Source: Chloromonas sp. AAM2
Lineage: Eukaryota > Chlorophyta > Chlorophyceae > Chlamydomonadales > Chlamydomonadaceae
Direction of reading: 5' to 3'
Assembly: GCA_004335635.1 (NCBI GenBank)
Contig: QAXH01006201.1
Location: 3,719 to 67,718, forward strand
Length of the DNA: 64,000 bases
In this document: piece after piece, positions 13,727 through 24,938 of the stretch
Layout of the letters: each line of letters opens with the position of its first letter
Position numbering within the stretch: position 1 is the first letter of the stretch
The notes under the pieces: generated by a model
The model's input: the letters and a program-made list of their open reading frames with translations, nothing else
Database searches by the model: none
What the model was told of the DNA's origin: nothing
Program-made: the position numbers and the translations under genes

Positions 13727-16681
13727 CTACCCGCACATGGGCTGTACATGCACGTCACACACTTCGCACAGTTGGGTAATGGTGGGTCGTTGCTGTGCGT
13801 TGGGCTGCAGCATTGCAGAGACAAGATCCCTCAGCTGGTGTGGCACGGTGGTGGGCAAGGCATCGTACGTACAGCTGTTGATATTCTTTCCAAGCACGTA
13901 CAAGCTCTGGTTCTCCTGCAATTACCAGCCAACCAAGGATCAATTGTCAGTACAAAGAACAACAAGCGTTTAAAAGGCCTGTTGAATTGAGCGGCAGCCT
14001 CGACCCTCAATCATAGCACAAGCACGGTGACTTGATCAAATGAAGGCACTATGGGAACAGCTGGTGATACAGATGACAGGCAAGCACACGATGTTGGGGG
14101 AATACGCCCAAATGCTACAGGTGGTTGTGAGCTCACCCTCCTGTTGGTGCCTCCACATTGTGTCAAACAAGTGCGTACCGCAGTTTCCCGAGTAATACAG
14201 GCCGTTCCTATGCCTGCCTAGCCTTGACCCAACATCTCCCATAGCGCACCATACCCAGGCCGCACCTGCACAAGGTGCCTGCCCCACCTTGAAGAAAGGG
14301 TTGCGCAGTGCGATGAGTTCGTACAGCAGACAGCCCAGGGACCAGATGTCGCTGCTGAACTCGTACGGAAGGCCCTTGATGCACTCGGGACTCATGTAGT
14401 AAGGCGTACCCACTGCAAGACAGGACACGAACATAACCCTGAGAAGCCATCCAACAAGGCCAAGCAGCTGCTTGCTACCTGTCTGCCAGCCTGCTCTTTG
14501 TCTGTCGGCCGGTCTGCTCGTCTGCTTGCACATGGGAATGCACTAATCAAACCTGAACAGCTGCTTGCTACCCAGCTGCCTGCCTGCCTGCACATGGCCT
14601 GCCTGTCCTACCTGTTGTGAGTGCCTGCACATGGCCTCCCTGTCCTACCTGTTGTGAGTGCCTGCAGTGTGCGTGAGCTGAAGTAGCGGCTGAGGCCCAG
14701 GTCACCAAGCTTGAGGGTCCCGCCCGACGTTACAAAGATGTTACCCGGCTGCAGACTCACAACACATTACATTGCAAAACATGGTTCAGATATCAAGTGA
14801 CTCACTCAGGGCACACTGGTGCATAGTGTAGCAGTATCAAGGCTGCTGCTGCTGCTGCTGCTGATGCCGATGCTCTCCTCAGTTCACAGCTCTGCACGCA
14901 GCCATCACACAGCCTGTATAACCCAGTTCTCACCTTGAGATCTCGATGCATCATCCGCCGGTCGTGCATGTGTTTCAATGCAGAGCAGATCTGCAATGAA
15001 CATACAGTGGCATGGCACCATGAAGGCAGTTCAATTCAAACGCTCATACAGATCCCCACATCCGCAACCAATCCTGAATCTCCCCACCCGACCTCACCTG
15101 GCCGAACATGCTCCAGACTTGTTCAGGTGTGAACGGGCGCCCTGCTGCCACCTGGGCCTTGAGCAGCGCACCCAGGTCCCCCGCTTCGGCCCACTCAAGG
15201 ACAATGACCAGCTCGTTGTCCTGCACGCACACAGGCAGACACGTGGTGAATTGCGCCATTCAAGCAAAGCGTGTTGAGTCTCCTTGACCACGAGCTAGCT
15301 CTACCATTTGCAGCAGAGGATGCGTGTGAGAAACAGAAGATGCAGTAAACGTAACTCCTAACATTCCATAACGTTCTAACAGAACAGAAGATGGCGTAAG
15401 CATAACCTTTCTCTAACATTCCACTTCTAACATGCAAGTGCTTGTGACACCGCGTTGCTGGTCCTACCTGTATGAATGAGTTGTAGCACTTGACTATGTT
15501 GGGATGCTCCAGGTTCTGCAGGATCTTAACCTCCTTGAGGCAGTCCATGCGCGCCTGGGGGTCCATCATGTCGAATATGGCTACCTGTGAGGACACCAGT
15601 TGACAGGATGGAAGCCGTCTGACCGGCCCTTGGTCAACCACTTGGATTGGCATGTTGCGTACCAGGGTGTCGGCGTTTGGATGCTGTGGCAGCCCTTGGC
15701 TGGAACTGGTTGTTGCCTAAGTCGTGTCAGAAGGCAAGGACGGACGCACAACAACATAAATGCTGATGAACATCGAATCTCTGTTCGGTGAACGCCCGTC
15801 CAACAGGAAGCACACTGACGCATAAGTAATGTTGTCTACAAGTGCACCACAAGCGCACCACAACCGCACCACAAGCGCACCACAAGCGCACCACAAGCGC
15901 ACCACAACCGCACCACAACCGCACCACAACCGCACCACAACCGCACCACGGAATGCCTGCTGTGCTGCAGATGACACAGGCCCAGCTTGGACATTGCATC
16001 TGCATATATTTTTGTCTTTTAATTAGGTGTTTAGTTAGGTGTTTAATTAGGTGTCAACGCATAACGGGTGTGTCCCGCAACTCAGGGCCAAATGAAAATT
16101 CATATGCCAAATTCATATGCCTCACCTTTTTCAGCGCCACTGCAGTGCCGGATGCCAGGTGTATCCCGGCAAACACTTGAGAGTACTTGCCTCTGCCTAT
16201 GAGCCGAGTCAGCTGCAGAGCAGAGAGTGAACACAGACAGCATGGGTGCGCCACTCAGGCAACATCATTTTATAACACCATGCTGAGGCGTCTGCTCCAC
16301 GCACCTGACTTGAGTGCTGCGTAGTCAGAGGCATGCATGGCAACCATGCGCTAGGTTTGATCATGCACACAGACACAGACACACCCACAGATGTACATGT
16401 GCAGATGTGTATGCCTTGTCTGAATCTGTCGTTAGTTGGTAAGTTGGTTGTGCTTTTGTGATTGACAGATTGCTTACTTGGTAGTCGGACAATGACCCAT
16501 GGTGGCCGGTGCCTGATGTGATGTCTGATGTAGTGGTAGAGCAAGTGGTAAAGTCTATGGTGGAGCCGCCACGTGCGCTGTTTTCATCCCCAATCTTAGC
16601 AGTGCGTGTGGAGTCGTCCAGGCTGGTGCCAGGGCCCAGCATGGGGCTGACGCAGTGCTGTGACATGGCACACGGCTGCAT
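13727..16681 (-). CDS. NIMA-related Ser/Thr kinase, NEK6/7 type
   Basis: Protein kinase of the NEK family; NEK6/7 members act in mitosis and microtubule control, and algal NEKs also in cilia. Exons in transcript order: 16681-16478, 16212-16126, 15584-15468, 15220-15098, 14990-14934, 14748-14649, 14412-14288, 13915-13727; 333 aa, phases consistent. Visible kinase parts: Gly loop [11 protein letters not shown] (72-82), VAIK-type Lys96, [20 protein letters not shown] (NEK6/7-like alpha-C), [19 protein letters not shown] hinge, MMHRDLKPGN (191-199), KLGDLGLSR with the DLG variant typical of NEK6/7 rather than [15 protein letters not shown] activation segment, [14 protein letters not shown], and PNAQQRPTI near the end. 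The 68-residue Ser/Thr-rich N-terminal exon is inferred from one open frame and its start could be internal. Intron 2 carries a 10-bp minisatellite. P5CDH lies just downstream in the same orientation. Confidence 0.92.
14587..14660. repeat. 37-bp tandem duplication across a NEK splice donor
   Basis: Units 14587-14623 and 14624-14660 are near identical (one mismatch seen). On the minus strand each contains the exon end cactcacaacag followed by donor gtaggac. The proximal donor (exon ending at 14649) keeps the kinase frame; use of the distal copy would add 37 nt and shift the frame. Confidence 0.85.
15843..15950. repeat. 10-bp minisatellite in NEK intron 2
   Basis: About eleven copies of a 10-bp unit (gcaccacaag / gcaccacaac alternating at the last G/C). 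The repeat is what opens the Ala/Cys/Val-rich false reading frames in this stretch. Confidence 0.95.
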
Positions 16682-17460
16682 CGCCCTTGACTGCCTTCAA
16701 GCCGCTGTGGAAGCCACGAGTCAGGCACTGGTGAAGGCTTGTGGCTGCCTGTATCCAGGGCGCTGCAGGCATGGCACATCCCTTGCTTAAACTGGGGCAA
16801 CATACATGAACGAGCGTCCTGAGGCGCTATGAGGTGCTATGAGGTTCAGGGACCACTGAAGAAGCGATGATGCGCATGCAACAGCTGGCAAGGTTGCTGG
16901 TCAATTCCAGTTGGCCATTTGTCCATGCTAGGGGTACTGATACTGAGCTTATCTCGTTTTGCATGTTAATGGTGCCAGTTTGGAGGGTTTGATCGCAGCT
17001 TGCATGCCCACAGCTCAGCTTGCATCTCACCTGGTACACCTCACGTCTTCAGCTACCTCCGGCCGGCCACCAGCTCCTTTGCGTCTATAATATGTGCGAT
17101 GACGCTGAATCAGCGCGCATGGGTTATGGCAGAGGAGCGTGAAGTGTCCGCGGATTTAGGGTTTGGGCGCAAGCGGGTTTTTATGGGGCAGGGTTCGGAT
17201 TTTGTGAAGAAAAGAGGCCCAGACAAACTTCAGATGCACACAGGATCAAAGGACTGGCCGGAAAGGCCCGGAAAGGCCAAGGACCTCAGCAGTTGGCCCG
17301 GATCCGGAACCGTTGTCAGTCGAGTTGCGTTTTCCACAATCTTCAAACATCCAGCCTGGACAGCCCCCTGAACTGCGTTGAGCTGCAACAACTGATCAGC
17401 ATATATCAAGTAGTCTGAGCCCCCTGTGAGCCTCGCACAGGGGGCCACTGACTGTGCACT
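16682..17460. promoter_or_regulatory. Divergent intergenic region between NEK (-) and MED11 (+)
   Basis: A 779-bp gap between two predicted start codons pointing apart, so it should hold both promoters and 5' UTRs. No recognisable core element was identified; open frames inside are short shadows. Confidence 0.45.
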
Positions 17461-18318
17461 ATGGCGCAGGTAGACAAAGTCCAGCCGAACTTGCAAAGGC
17501 TCCAAGACATTGAGCAGGTAGGTGATGTCTAGGGCATACCATCTGACACCATGGCAGCCAAGATGCACCATGCTTGCTGTAACTCATCTGCAAACATGAT
17601 GGCGTGCACTTGTGCTGCTGACAACATGGCAGCACATCGTCTCCTCCATTGAGGCGGCTGCTGCAGCGGTTGACGAGATGTCCAACATGGGTCCAAAACT
17701 TGACAGGCCCAAGGTGAAGCAGCAGTGTGAGCTGTTCCTGACGAAGGTGCAGGTGAGGCAGTGGCACCAGAAAGAAAACACAGGACAGGCACTACATTGA
17801 AAGCACCAGGAACGAGTAAATAGACATGGTGGTAGCAGTTGGATGGCCATACAATAGTTTGTTAAATTGTCAACTGACCTGTATGACCTAACTGACCTTT
17901 CTGGCAATTTGAACTACACAATCTTGACTTTGCTAGCTGTATGCACTGATAATTATTACGCCAAGCAAGCTGGATGTAATGCCAGTTTCTATGGATAGTT
18001 ACAAGACAGCAGTATATATGAGGCGCTGAGAGCTTGCCATGTGTTGCGCAGGCTGCTCAACTGCTAGTTCAAGAAGGCGCTGCCAACCCAGTGGCAGAGC
18101 GAGCATTCAAGACGACTGCGTACCAGAACATGAGCCGCGTCTACATGGCCCAGGAGAAGGTGCAGGCGGTGGCCCTGCAGGTGGCCAACATGCTCGACAT
18201 GCTGCACAGGCGGGAGCAGAGGCAGGCAGCTAATGGTGATGCTGCACCAGCAGCGGCAGCACCAGATGCAGCAGGGGTGGATGGAATGGAAGTGGACGAT
18301 GATTTTGAAGACATCTGA
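17461..18318 (+). CDS. MED11: Mediator complex subunit 11
   Basis: Small head-module subunit of the RNA polymerase II Mediator complex, nuclear. Three exons, 17461-17517, 17633-17752 and 18052-18318, each joint in phase 0, give 147 aa. The N terminus MAQVDKVQPNLQRLQDIEQ followed by HIVSSIEAAAAAVDEMSNMG has the MED11 pattern (LQRLQ-[ND]-[VI]-E...IV...E.A....DE). Then KQQCELFLTKVQ and a helical segment ending VQAVALQVANMLDML match the two-helix coil that pairs with MED22. The C-terminal about 45 residues are Ala-rich and end in an acidic tail (MEVDDDFEDI), longer than in plant MED11. No ATG precedes the first exon in frame close by. Confidence 0.82.
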
Positions 18319-20739
18319 ACAACACTGTGTTTGGCTGGGTTTACTACAAGTCAACCGCTATGCCTGAGGACTGCAGCCTGGGAATCCGTCAAAAATGTGC
18401 AATCAGGTGTCCACATCGATTCTCAATGCCTAAGGTTCTTCTAGTTGATGCATTCAGCAAATGTACAAGAGATGTGATGCATATGGCAGCCTGGACCGCC
18501 TGGTTCTGCTTAAGTACTGCAGGCAAGGGCAGCTCCTGGTAACGATGCAGAACACTCTTCAGACGGGTTGGAGTCCCTCCTCTCTTGTGATTGGCAGTTA
18601 TGCATGTCTGTATGTGACGTCGGTTTGTGTGTAGGACCGAGCGAGCCACAATTCACTGCCAGTTGTGCATGATAATCATGCTGATTGTACATGACGTGTT
18701 TGAAACTTTGGTAAGCTCCAGGTCTGAAGGCCCAAACAGAAGAACACTCATTCTTAATAGCTTGGCAAGGGGCTAGCATTAAGCGGGCTGACTTGTCGTG
18801 GGGTTCACTTTTCTTACAGAGGTTCACAGTTCTTTGGGGTTCACAGTTCTTTGGATGGAGCCACTGTACGTCTCTCTCGAGATGTATATAACCAGTCAAG
18901 GCTAGAAGGGTACACCTTCGCAGACCTTCCCCACACTGGTTAACTGAAATCACACCAGGGTAAACCGTAACACTTGTGTATGTTTGGCTCAGCACACCAG
19001 CAACGTACACTCAATCAGTTTGTGCCAAGAACGAGGCACTTCAGGTATTCCCCTTGCTTAATTACATGCGTGTTAGCAATTGGTTCATTTTTGTTCAATG
19101 AACGTGCTTGTGGTGTGCATTCCCATATTGTAACACCTGAGGAACTTGAAGGTCTGGCATCACAAACAAAGCCAGTAGATGGTCAAATAAAGCCCATTGA
19201 TCGGACCTGGAAGACACCAGGAACATGTTTGTGCATCGAAAGATCGAGATTCCGCCTCCGGTACAGAAACCAGCTTCATCACGAGCTTGTGCCTGCTGGC
19301 ACTACAAAACTGGCGGTTTGTCCCACCAAGCCAGTTGATCAGCCCGGAAAGACAGAACAGTTGTTACTGTGCCTACTCAAGTACAAGTACAAGTGCCTAC
19401 TCGCTCGCAACTTATAAAAAGACGACCATGGCAATTTGCAAGATATGGCCATGCTACATGACAGCACCCACCCGCAGCCCCACGTTGTACAGAAGACCAC
19501 CTGACGTTGTACAGAGTTTCCAGAGAATTCTGATTGCACATGGAAAAAGATGTTTGCCAGTACTGGGGCAGTTGTTGTGTGACTCCCAGTTCTGGGACAC
19601 AGTTCTGGGACTGGCTTCTGCTCAAGGTCCATACACAGCACCACGAGCCCCAGGGCATTGACCATGCAATGCAGCACGAGCCAATGGGCATGTGCTTGCC
19701 ATGCACACATGCTGCAGCGCTCCCGACACATGCAAGTGCACGGGCACCCAGAACGCAAGGGCATTTTGTGTAATGCATGTCCAGCTGCAAAGCAGCACAA
19801 GGGAACAAGTGCCTTCTGACGGCCTAGCAGGCTGAATCCTAGTAAGGGACAGCACCATAAGCTGCGAACCGCAGTACGCAAAAGCCATGTTCTGATAGGA
19901 GAAGGCTGCTGCATGGCTGCCACAGAAATTCCATGATAAGCACCAGAGGTTGCAAGGGCTTCAGACACAATGCCAGATGCACAGTCTTGCTGCTTGCCTT
20001 GAACCAGACTTTGACTGCTGACTGCTGGACTGCTGCTGCTGTGGCTGGGCACTGCTGTCTTGTGCCCAGCTGTGCATCAGGATAGGTGCACACGCCGCCA
20101 CGCTAGGTCCGCAGGCCGTTCCCAAGTGCTTGTCTTGGTTTCCTGCGCCAGCCATCAGCACACCACATGGACGCACCTGACGCATATCTTTCGGGCTCTC
20201 TACGTGAAAACCACTTGCCCAATTCCCCTCTGATCGCCATGCACGAAAACTACCGGACCAACTCTACATCTGCTGCTTCCAACACCTCAAAGATATGTGT
20301 TGGCCCATCTAGGAGTGTTTTGTTGTGCAGCGGTGTGAGCCAGTTTGTTCCCTCTACATCTCGTGCCCAGGCCTCCTCCAACCCAAGTGCACCCATGCAC
20401 ATATTCCCTTGTGGTGTCCTAATCTGCCATTGTACATATATGGCCTGTCCCTCTTCCCTGCCAGATTTCATCCTGTTGTGCAAGCAATTCGTGGCCAGTC
20501 AAGCTGCCCATGTGCCCCCAGGACTTTCACCTGGTTATAGTAGAACGACCTGCAGCAACAGCAACAAAAAGGCAGCGAAAAGTTTGCCAGACAATCTAAC
20601 AGGGTCTGCGTACAGGAAGCACTTTCCCTTTACATGCCAGTTGGACGGGATTCTGCTTGTTTTCAAGGCGTGGGTGCAAGTTGTGGTGGAACAACCGTGC
20701 AATGTAAGGTAGTCAAAGCATAGTGCAATTGTCACCGGT
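18319..20739. other. Gene-poor spacer
   Basis: Contains the MED11 3' UTR and the 3' flank of the WW-like gene. A 237-codon minus frame (19339-20052) is Cys/His/Ser-rich and looks random. A minus frame at 20250-20483 (VQWQIRTPQGNMCMGALGLEEAW...) has more protein-like composition but no identifiable homologue or splice context. Bases 19551-19615 hold a degenerate copy of the gtttgccagt..tgggacaatt repeat. Confidence 0.45.
20630..20634 (-). terminator. Candidate TGTAA poly(A) signal
   Basis: TGTAA(A) on the minus strand about 110 nt beyond the stop of the WW-like gene, the expected signal and spacing in green algae. Confidence 0.5.
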
Positions 20740-21730
20740 TTATGATTGACCAGTGACGGCCCACCAATTCAGTACATACTGCCTGCACTGTGCAACCCAC
20801 CGTTTGAGCTCTTCGCTGTACTGCTCGACCCAAACGTACTGGCTGTCAAAGGGATTGTACTGCCAACGCTGCTTAGTTAGGTCAATCCAATACCGTACTC
20901 CATTCTGATCCTGCGCGCAAGGAAAACGTCATGTTAGAAAAGCTCATATGAGCATGGGCCATGCCCAGAGGTATGCACTTATTGTCAGAGCATGCTCTCA
21001 ACTAGCAGTGTAGCTCGTTGCAGTGAACCAGCTATTCCTGGGCTTGCAGTGGTGACGCACATGTGTATCACAATGTCATTCAGAAAACAGACAGCGAAAA
21101 TCGGGAAGGCACTGCAGACTGAGCCAATTCCCCACCGACCTCGTAAGGGGTGTCTCCGGGATCCACCCACTGGACCTGAAAACACAACACCGAGTACAAG
21201 GGAGTCATTCATCGATTGTGCATATTTTGCTGTTCTTTTTTATTATTATGAGGCCACTCGGAAATGGGCCGCTTTCGGAAATAGAGCTGGTCACTGTGGA
21301 CAGTAGTGTCTTTGATAGGCCATAATCAGCAGCGTCATAAATGATGATCAAAAGCATCTACATGCGTGTTGGACCAATGCAACGTTCAAGCCTGGCACCT
21401 TTCTGTCATGTGTCCATCATGTGCAGTGTGTCCTTGACTGGCTGGTTCCTGCTCTCTTGCAAGCACGCCCTTGTTGCCTTCATACCTGCCCGATGCATAA
21501 GTGCATCCACAGACTTCTGTGCATGCATGCAGCATGTGCAGTTGACAACCTGTCTGGAAGGCCCATGCTCTCACCTCGCCAGTGACTTCGTTGTAAAAGT
21601 ATTCTGTGCGTTGAAGGCTGGGAGTGGTGGCTACCTCCTGGGCTAACTGCTTGAATTGCAGCAGCCTCCACGGGACATGAACAGCCAATCCCACCAGAAC
21701 AGCCGCACATGCCATCCGTGGCAAATTCAT
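20740..21730 (-). CDS. Small membrane-anchored protein with WW-like repeats
   Basis: Three exons in transcript order, 21730-21575, 21175-21140 and 20910-20740, joined in phase 0 to give 120 aa. Residues 5-20 (RMACAAVLVGLAVHVP) form one hydrophobic helix, a signal anchor or targeting segment. After it comes YFYNEVTGEVQWVDPGDTPYE, spanning the 36-nt micro-exon. Then comes YWIDLTKQRWQYNPFDSQYVWVEQYSEELKRW. The aromatic-turn-W-P spacing resembles WW modules (Y-x-N/D-x-x-T-x-x-x-x-W-x-x-P), with the second copy divergent. I do not recognise the family. An alternative donor at 20801 (gtgggtt) would drop the last 19 residues and need a further exon. It is divergently paired with the F-box gene. Confidence 0.7.
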
Positions 21731-22129
21731 GCTGTTGCAGTGGGCGTCTGTCACAGCCGCTTAGGTGTCTGCTGCAAATTAGCTCCTCCTCCTTGCCCTT
21801 TGGTTATAGTGGCCTTTGGTTGCTGTGCTACAGTGGCTGTTTCAGGTTGGACAATCGGATCGCGCTGATGGCGCAATCAAGCTGTGCTAAGCTATGCGAG
21901 CGATGTCACACTATTGAACGCAAGCTTTAGCAAGTTGATGAGCCACCCGATTAAAAAGGTCAAACTACCAACGTGAGAAGAGTTTAACCGACAAATCAAC
22001 AATCAGGAAGCTGGGACACCGGCAATGGGAAGCTGGTGCGTTGCCTTCACCACGTTCAGTGCAATACTTGATGAATCGAGTTACTCAAACCAAAACCAAA
22101 ACCCCATCGCAAACCCTGACTCGTCGTGA
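21731..22129. promoter_or_regulatory. 399-bp divergent promoter region
   Basis: Separates the start codons of the WW-like gene (-) and the F-box gene (+). No specific motif is assigned. Confidence 0.5.
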
Positions 22130-24938
22130 ATGGCACTTGCAAGTCAACCCCTGGTGCAACCGCCGCATTTTGATGCAAGGCTGACAGAGATTATCCTCAG
22201 ATTTGTGGAGCCTGAAAACCTTGTCGGGGCGTGCCTAGTGAACAAGTGAGCGTTCGTGACACCGTGCCAGTTTGTAAGGCCTGAAAACTCTGCGTACATG
22301 GACAGTCTGGATACCAATGCGCAACCCGATGCAAATTCGGGACAGTTAGGCCAGTGCAGCAGAACAGGTTGCGGACGGGCAGGGCTGCCCATTAGGGTTG
22401 TTCAGCACATCCATAGACACTGATGGGCATGATGTTCAGCATGTTCGTTTCAGACCCCACGTATACCTTCTCTGCAGGCAATGGTGTGAGCTGGCACGGA
22501 CCAGCAAGACCATCTGGTCACAACACTTGGATCCTCATGCATTGGCGACTCTGCACCTTGGCCTACACCGAGCACCATCCACAGACACCCTTGCCGCTTG
22601 CATGGCACAAGGCACATCCCTGCTGCGCATGTACCTGGCCCTACATGCACGCAACTTCCTGCGCAACCCAACTTTCTCCCCCTCGCTGAATTGGACTGCG
22701 TCAATTAGACCGTCCCGCCGGCCGTGGGTAGGTAGCAGCATGAGTGCACGTGTTCTAACGCATTTTCCTCCCACAGATTATGACTCAAAACCTCAACTGA
22801 GTAATCAATAAAAAAAGAAGTTTGCCAGTTCTGGGACAATTTCACTTGTGGTAGTGTGACTGGTCGTAATTGTGGTGATGAACCAGTGTCATCTGGCACT
22901 GAATGGTGGTGATGGTGCATGTCGGTAGGCGGTGGCGACTGCCACTACAGGTATATTTGTTTTAAAGCGCAACAGTACTGTGTCAATAATGTGTCAACGT
23001 CCATGCAGTGTCCACAGCAAGTGCAAAAGCACAACAGTAGACTGAAAACCAGAAGAGTAGACTGAACCTCAACTGACTAGTTTTGAACGAGCACTGGTCT
23101 TTTTTGGTGCATCATCATTGATTACTATTAGTCTGTACAACATGCAACGTGCTCCATACCCACGAAAGTCACTGCAGCACATGACAAGTCGCACGCTAAA
23201 CACCCACGCTGACTTCCATCGCTCAATTGCTGGCAACTTGCTTGGTTCCTGAATGCACACGGTCCCAATGACTCCTTGTGCACAGGTGGTGCGTGACTCG
23301 GGACACGATGCCGTGTTCGAGAACCCCCCTCAGGGGCTGCGCCTGGCCACCTCCCAGTTCACAGTGGCCTCCTACCCGCCCCTGCCCACGCCCTACCCGG
23401 CGCGGGGCGACCGCCTCAAGCGCGCCATACAGCGGCTGGTTGAGCCGGAGCAGCCCGGATGCCTGGCAACCACATCCGACTGGGCAGAGGTCGTGCAGGT
23501 GGGCAGAAAACAGATGAAAATATCAAACAGACAGGAAAAATCAGTAAAGGGCAGAAGAGAAAAACAGAAATGAAAATGAAACAAAACATACAGTTGCGTA
23601 ACACTGGTGTCATGCTTTTGGCCGCGCCAAGGGTTAACTAAGGGTTAACCGTCAACCAAAGTGAAGAACACAGCATCTCCCTGCTGTGGTGTCAAAACTG
23701 CTGTGGCGCACTGCCGGATCTGGGAGAGATTGCAATTCCCAGAACTGGCAAACCTTTTTTTTGCGCTTTTGTTTTTGGTGTACATCGCAATCAGAAGTCA
23801 TCACGGTTTGCAAAGTTGAGAATTGAGTGCACGCAGCGCCGTGCCACCTACTGTCTCCAACGTTTCTGCTTGCTGACTTGCTTACAGGTAGTGGACTTGG
23901 AAAGCGAGCTAACCCAGCGGGGCTTGCTCACGCCTGAAGTTCACGCGGTGCTAGACGGCGGCCTGAACCTGGGCCTGTCCATTCACGTAGCGGCCCACCA
24001 CTCGCAGCCCGGCACGTTTGCAGTTGGGCTGCTGCTGGATAACGGCAGGGGGGAGGTGCCCAGCATGCAGAGCTTCGTGGCGCGGCCGTCCAGCTACCAC
24101 TTCTGGTCGGGCAAGAAGCATGTGCCGGCGGGCTCTGGGTGGCTCAGGTGGGCACTGGGTGGCTCAGGTGGGCACCGGGTGGCTCAGGTGGGCACCGGGT
24201 GGGCACTGGGTGGCTCAGGTGGGCTCTGGGTGGCTCAGGTGGGCTCTGGGTGGCTCAGGTGGGCACCGGGTGGGACCAACTGGGAGCGGGTTACATTGAG
24301 AGGCAGGGACGATCATTCCATGTATATCTTCAGACTAGTACATACAATGTGCAGGCTGGGTGGCAGAGTGATGTTGGCCTGTTGACTTGGCAAGCATACT
24401 CGAGCAGAGTGCAGCTTTTGTGGAACAACTAGTATGTAGGTGAACGCCTATGGTTTAGGCTGAAGATTGTGGTCCAAAAAGCCTTGTCTAGCGCACCGAC
24501 TCTTGCATGCAGGTTTGCGCATGTCGTGCGCTGTCCTCCGGGGTTCCGTCGCGCCATTGTGCTCCTGCGCGGGCGGCAGGGCTCGCCACCGGACGGCACG
24601 CTGCAGCCACGCGGCATCAAGTTCGCGAGCGCAGAGCTGCAGTTCGTGCCTGCTCAGCACCTGAGCGACTTCCAAGCGGTGAGTGTTGACACTGAGGATT
24701 TGGGCGGTGCGTTGCCGAGGCCAGGAGCGGGAGGGACACCAGAGAAATCAACCCCGGGCACGGTTGCAGTCAGCGCTGTCTGCCATTTGCAGCTCCTTCA
24801 CTTGCGACTGCTCATGTGTGCCCCAACTGATTAAGCTCTCGTGTGTATGACTGCTTGCAGAACACGAATTCTATCAAATGGAGCAAGAGACAGGACCACA
24901 TGTCGGTCGAGGACGTGCCAATCAACTTGAACATATGA
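22130..24938 (+). CDS. F-box protein with F-box-associated (FBA, FBXO2/6-type) domain
   Basis: Predicted substrate receptor of an SCF ubiquitin ligase. Six exons: 22130-22245, 22478-22727, 23286-23498, 23888-24147, 24513-24678, 24861-24938; 1083 nt, 360 aa, phases closed. The F-box covers about residues 14-50 (LTEIILRFVEPENLVGACLV, then NKQWCELARTSKTIWSQ over the first splice). The FBA-like part starts NFLRNP, then VVRDSGHDAVFENPPQG, VVDLESELTQRGLLTPEVH, IHVAAHHSQPGTFAVGLLLD and HVVRCPPGFRRAIVLLRGRQG; FBXO2/6/27 proteins read sugars on glycoproteins through this fold. The donor of exon 4 lies in the first unit of a 20-bp minisatellite. Intron 1 holds a roughly 75-bp repeat shared with 54.2 kb. 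Another FBA-like or unrelated beta-sandwich identity for the C-terminal half is possible. Confidence 0.85.
22295..22374. repeat. Dispersed 75-80 bp repeat, copy 1
   Basis: The stretch from acatggacagtctggatacc to agaacaggttgcgg recurs at 54223-54301 with small indels. This copy is inside intron 1 of the F-box gene. Confidence 0.85.
24131..24270. repeat. 20-bp minisatellite carrying repeated splice donors
   Basis: Six units built on ggctcaggtgggcactgggt with C/T and CC/CT variants, one unit 31 bp long. Each unit contains ctcag|gtgggc, a good donor. Unit length is not a multiple of three, so different donors give different frames; the first donor keeps the F-box frame into 24513. Confidence 0.92.

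Noticed and set aside
15843..15950. CRISPR-like array
   Set aside because: The units are contiguous 10-bp repeats without spacers, and the genome is eukaryotic.
15717..16026. Overlapping frames rich in CGALVVRLW or APQAHHNRT repeats
   Set aside because: They are translations of the 10-bp minisatellite in an intron of the kinase gene.
19339..20052. 237-codon minus-strand open frame
   Set aside because: Cys/His/Ser-rich random-looking sequence, includes a degenerate dispersed repeat, no splice support or family signature.
20167..20712. 181-codon plus-strand open frame
   Set aside because: Low-information composition, overlaps the 3' UTR of the WW-like gene on the other strand; no domain.
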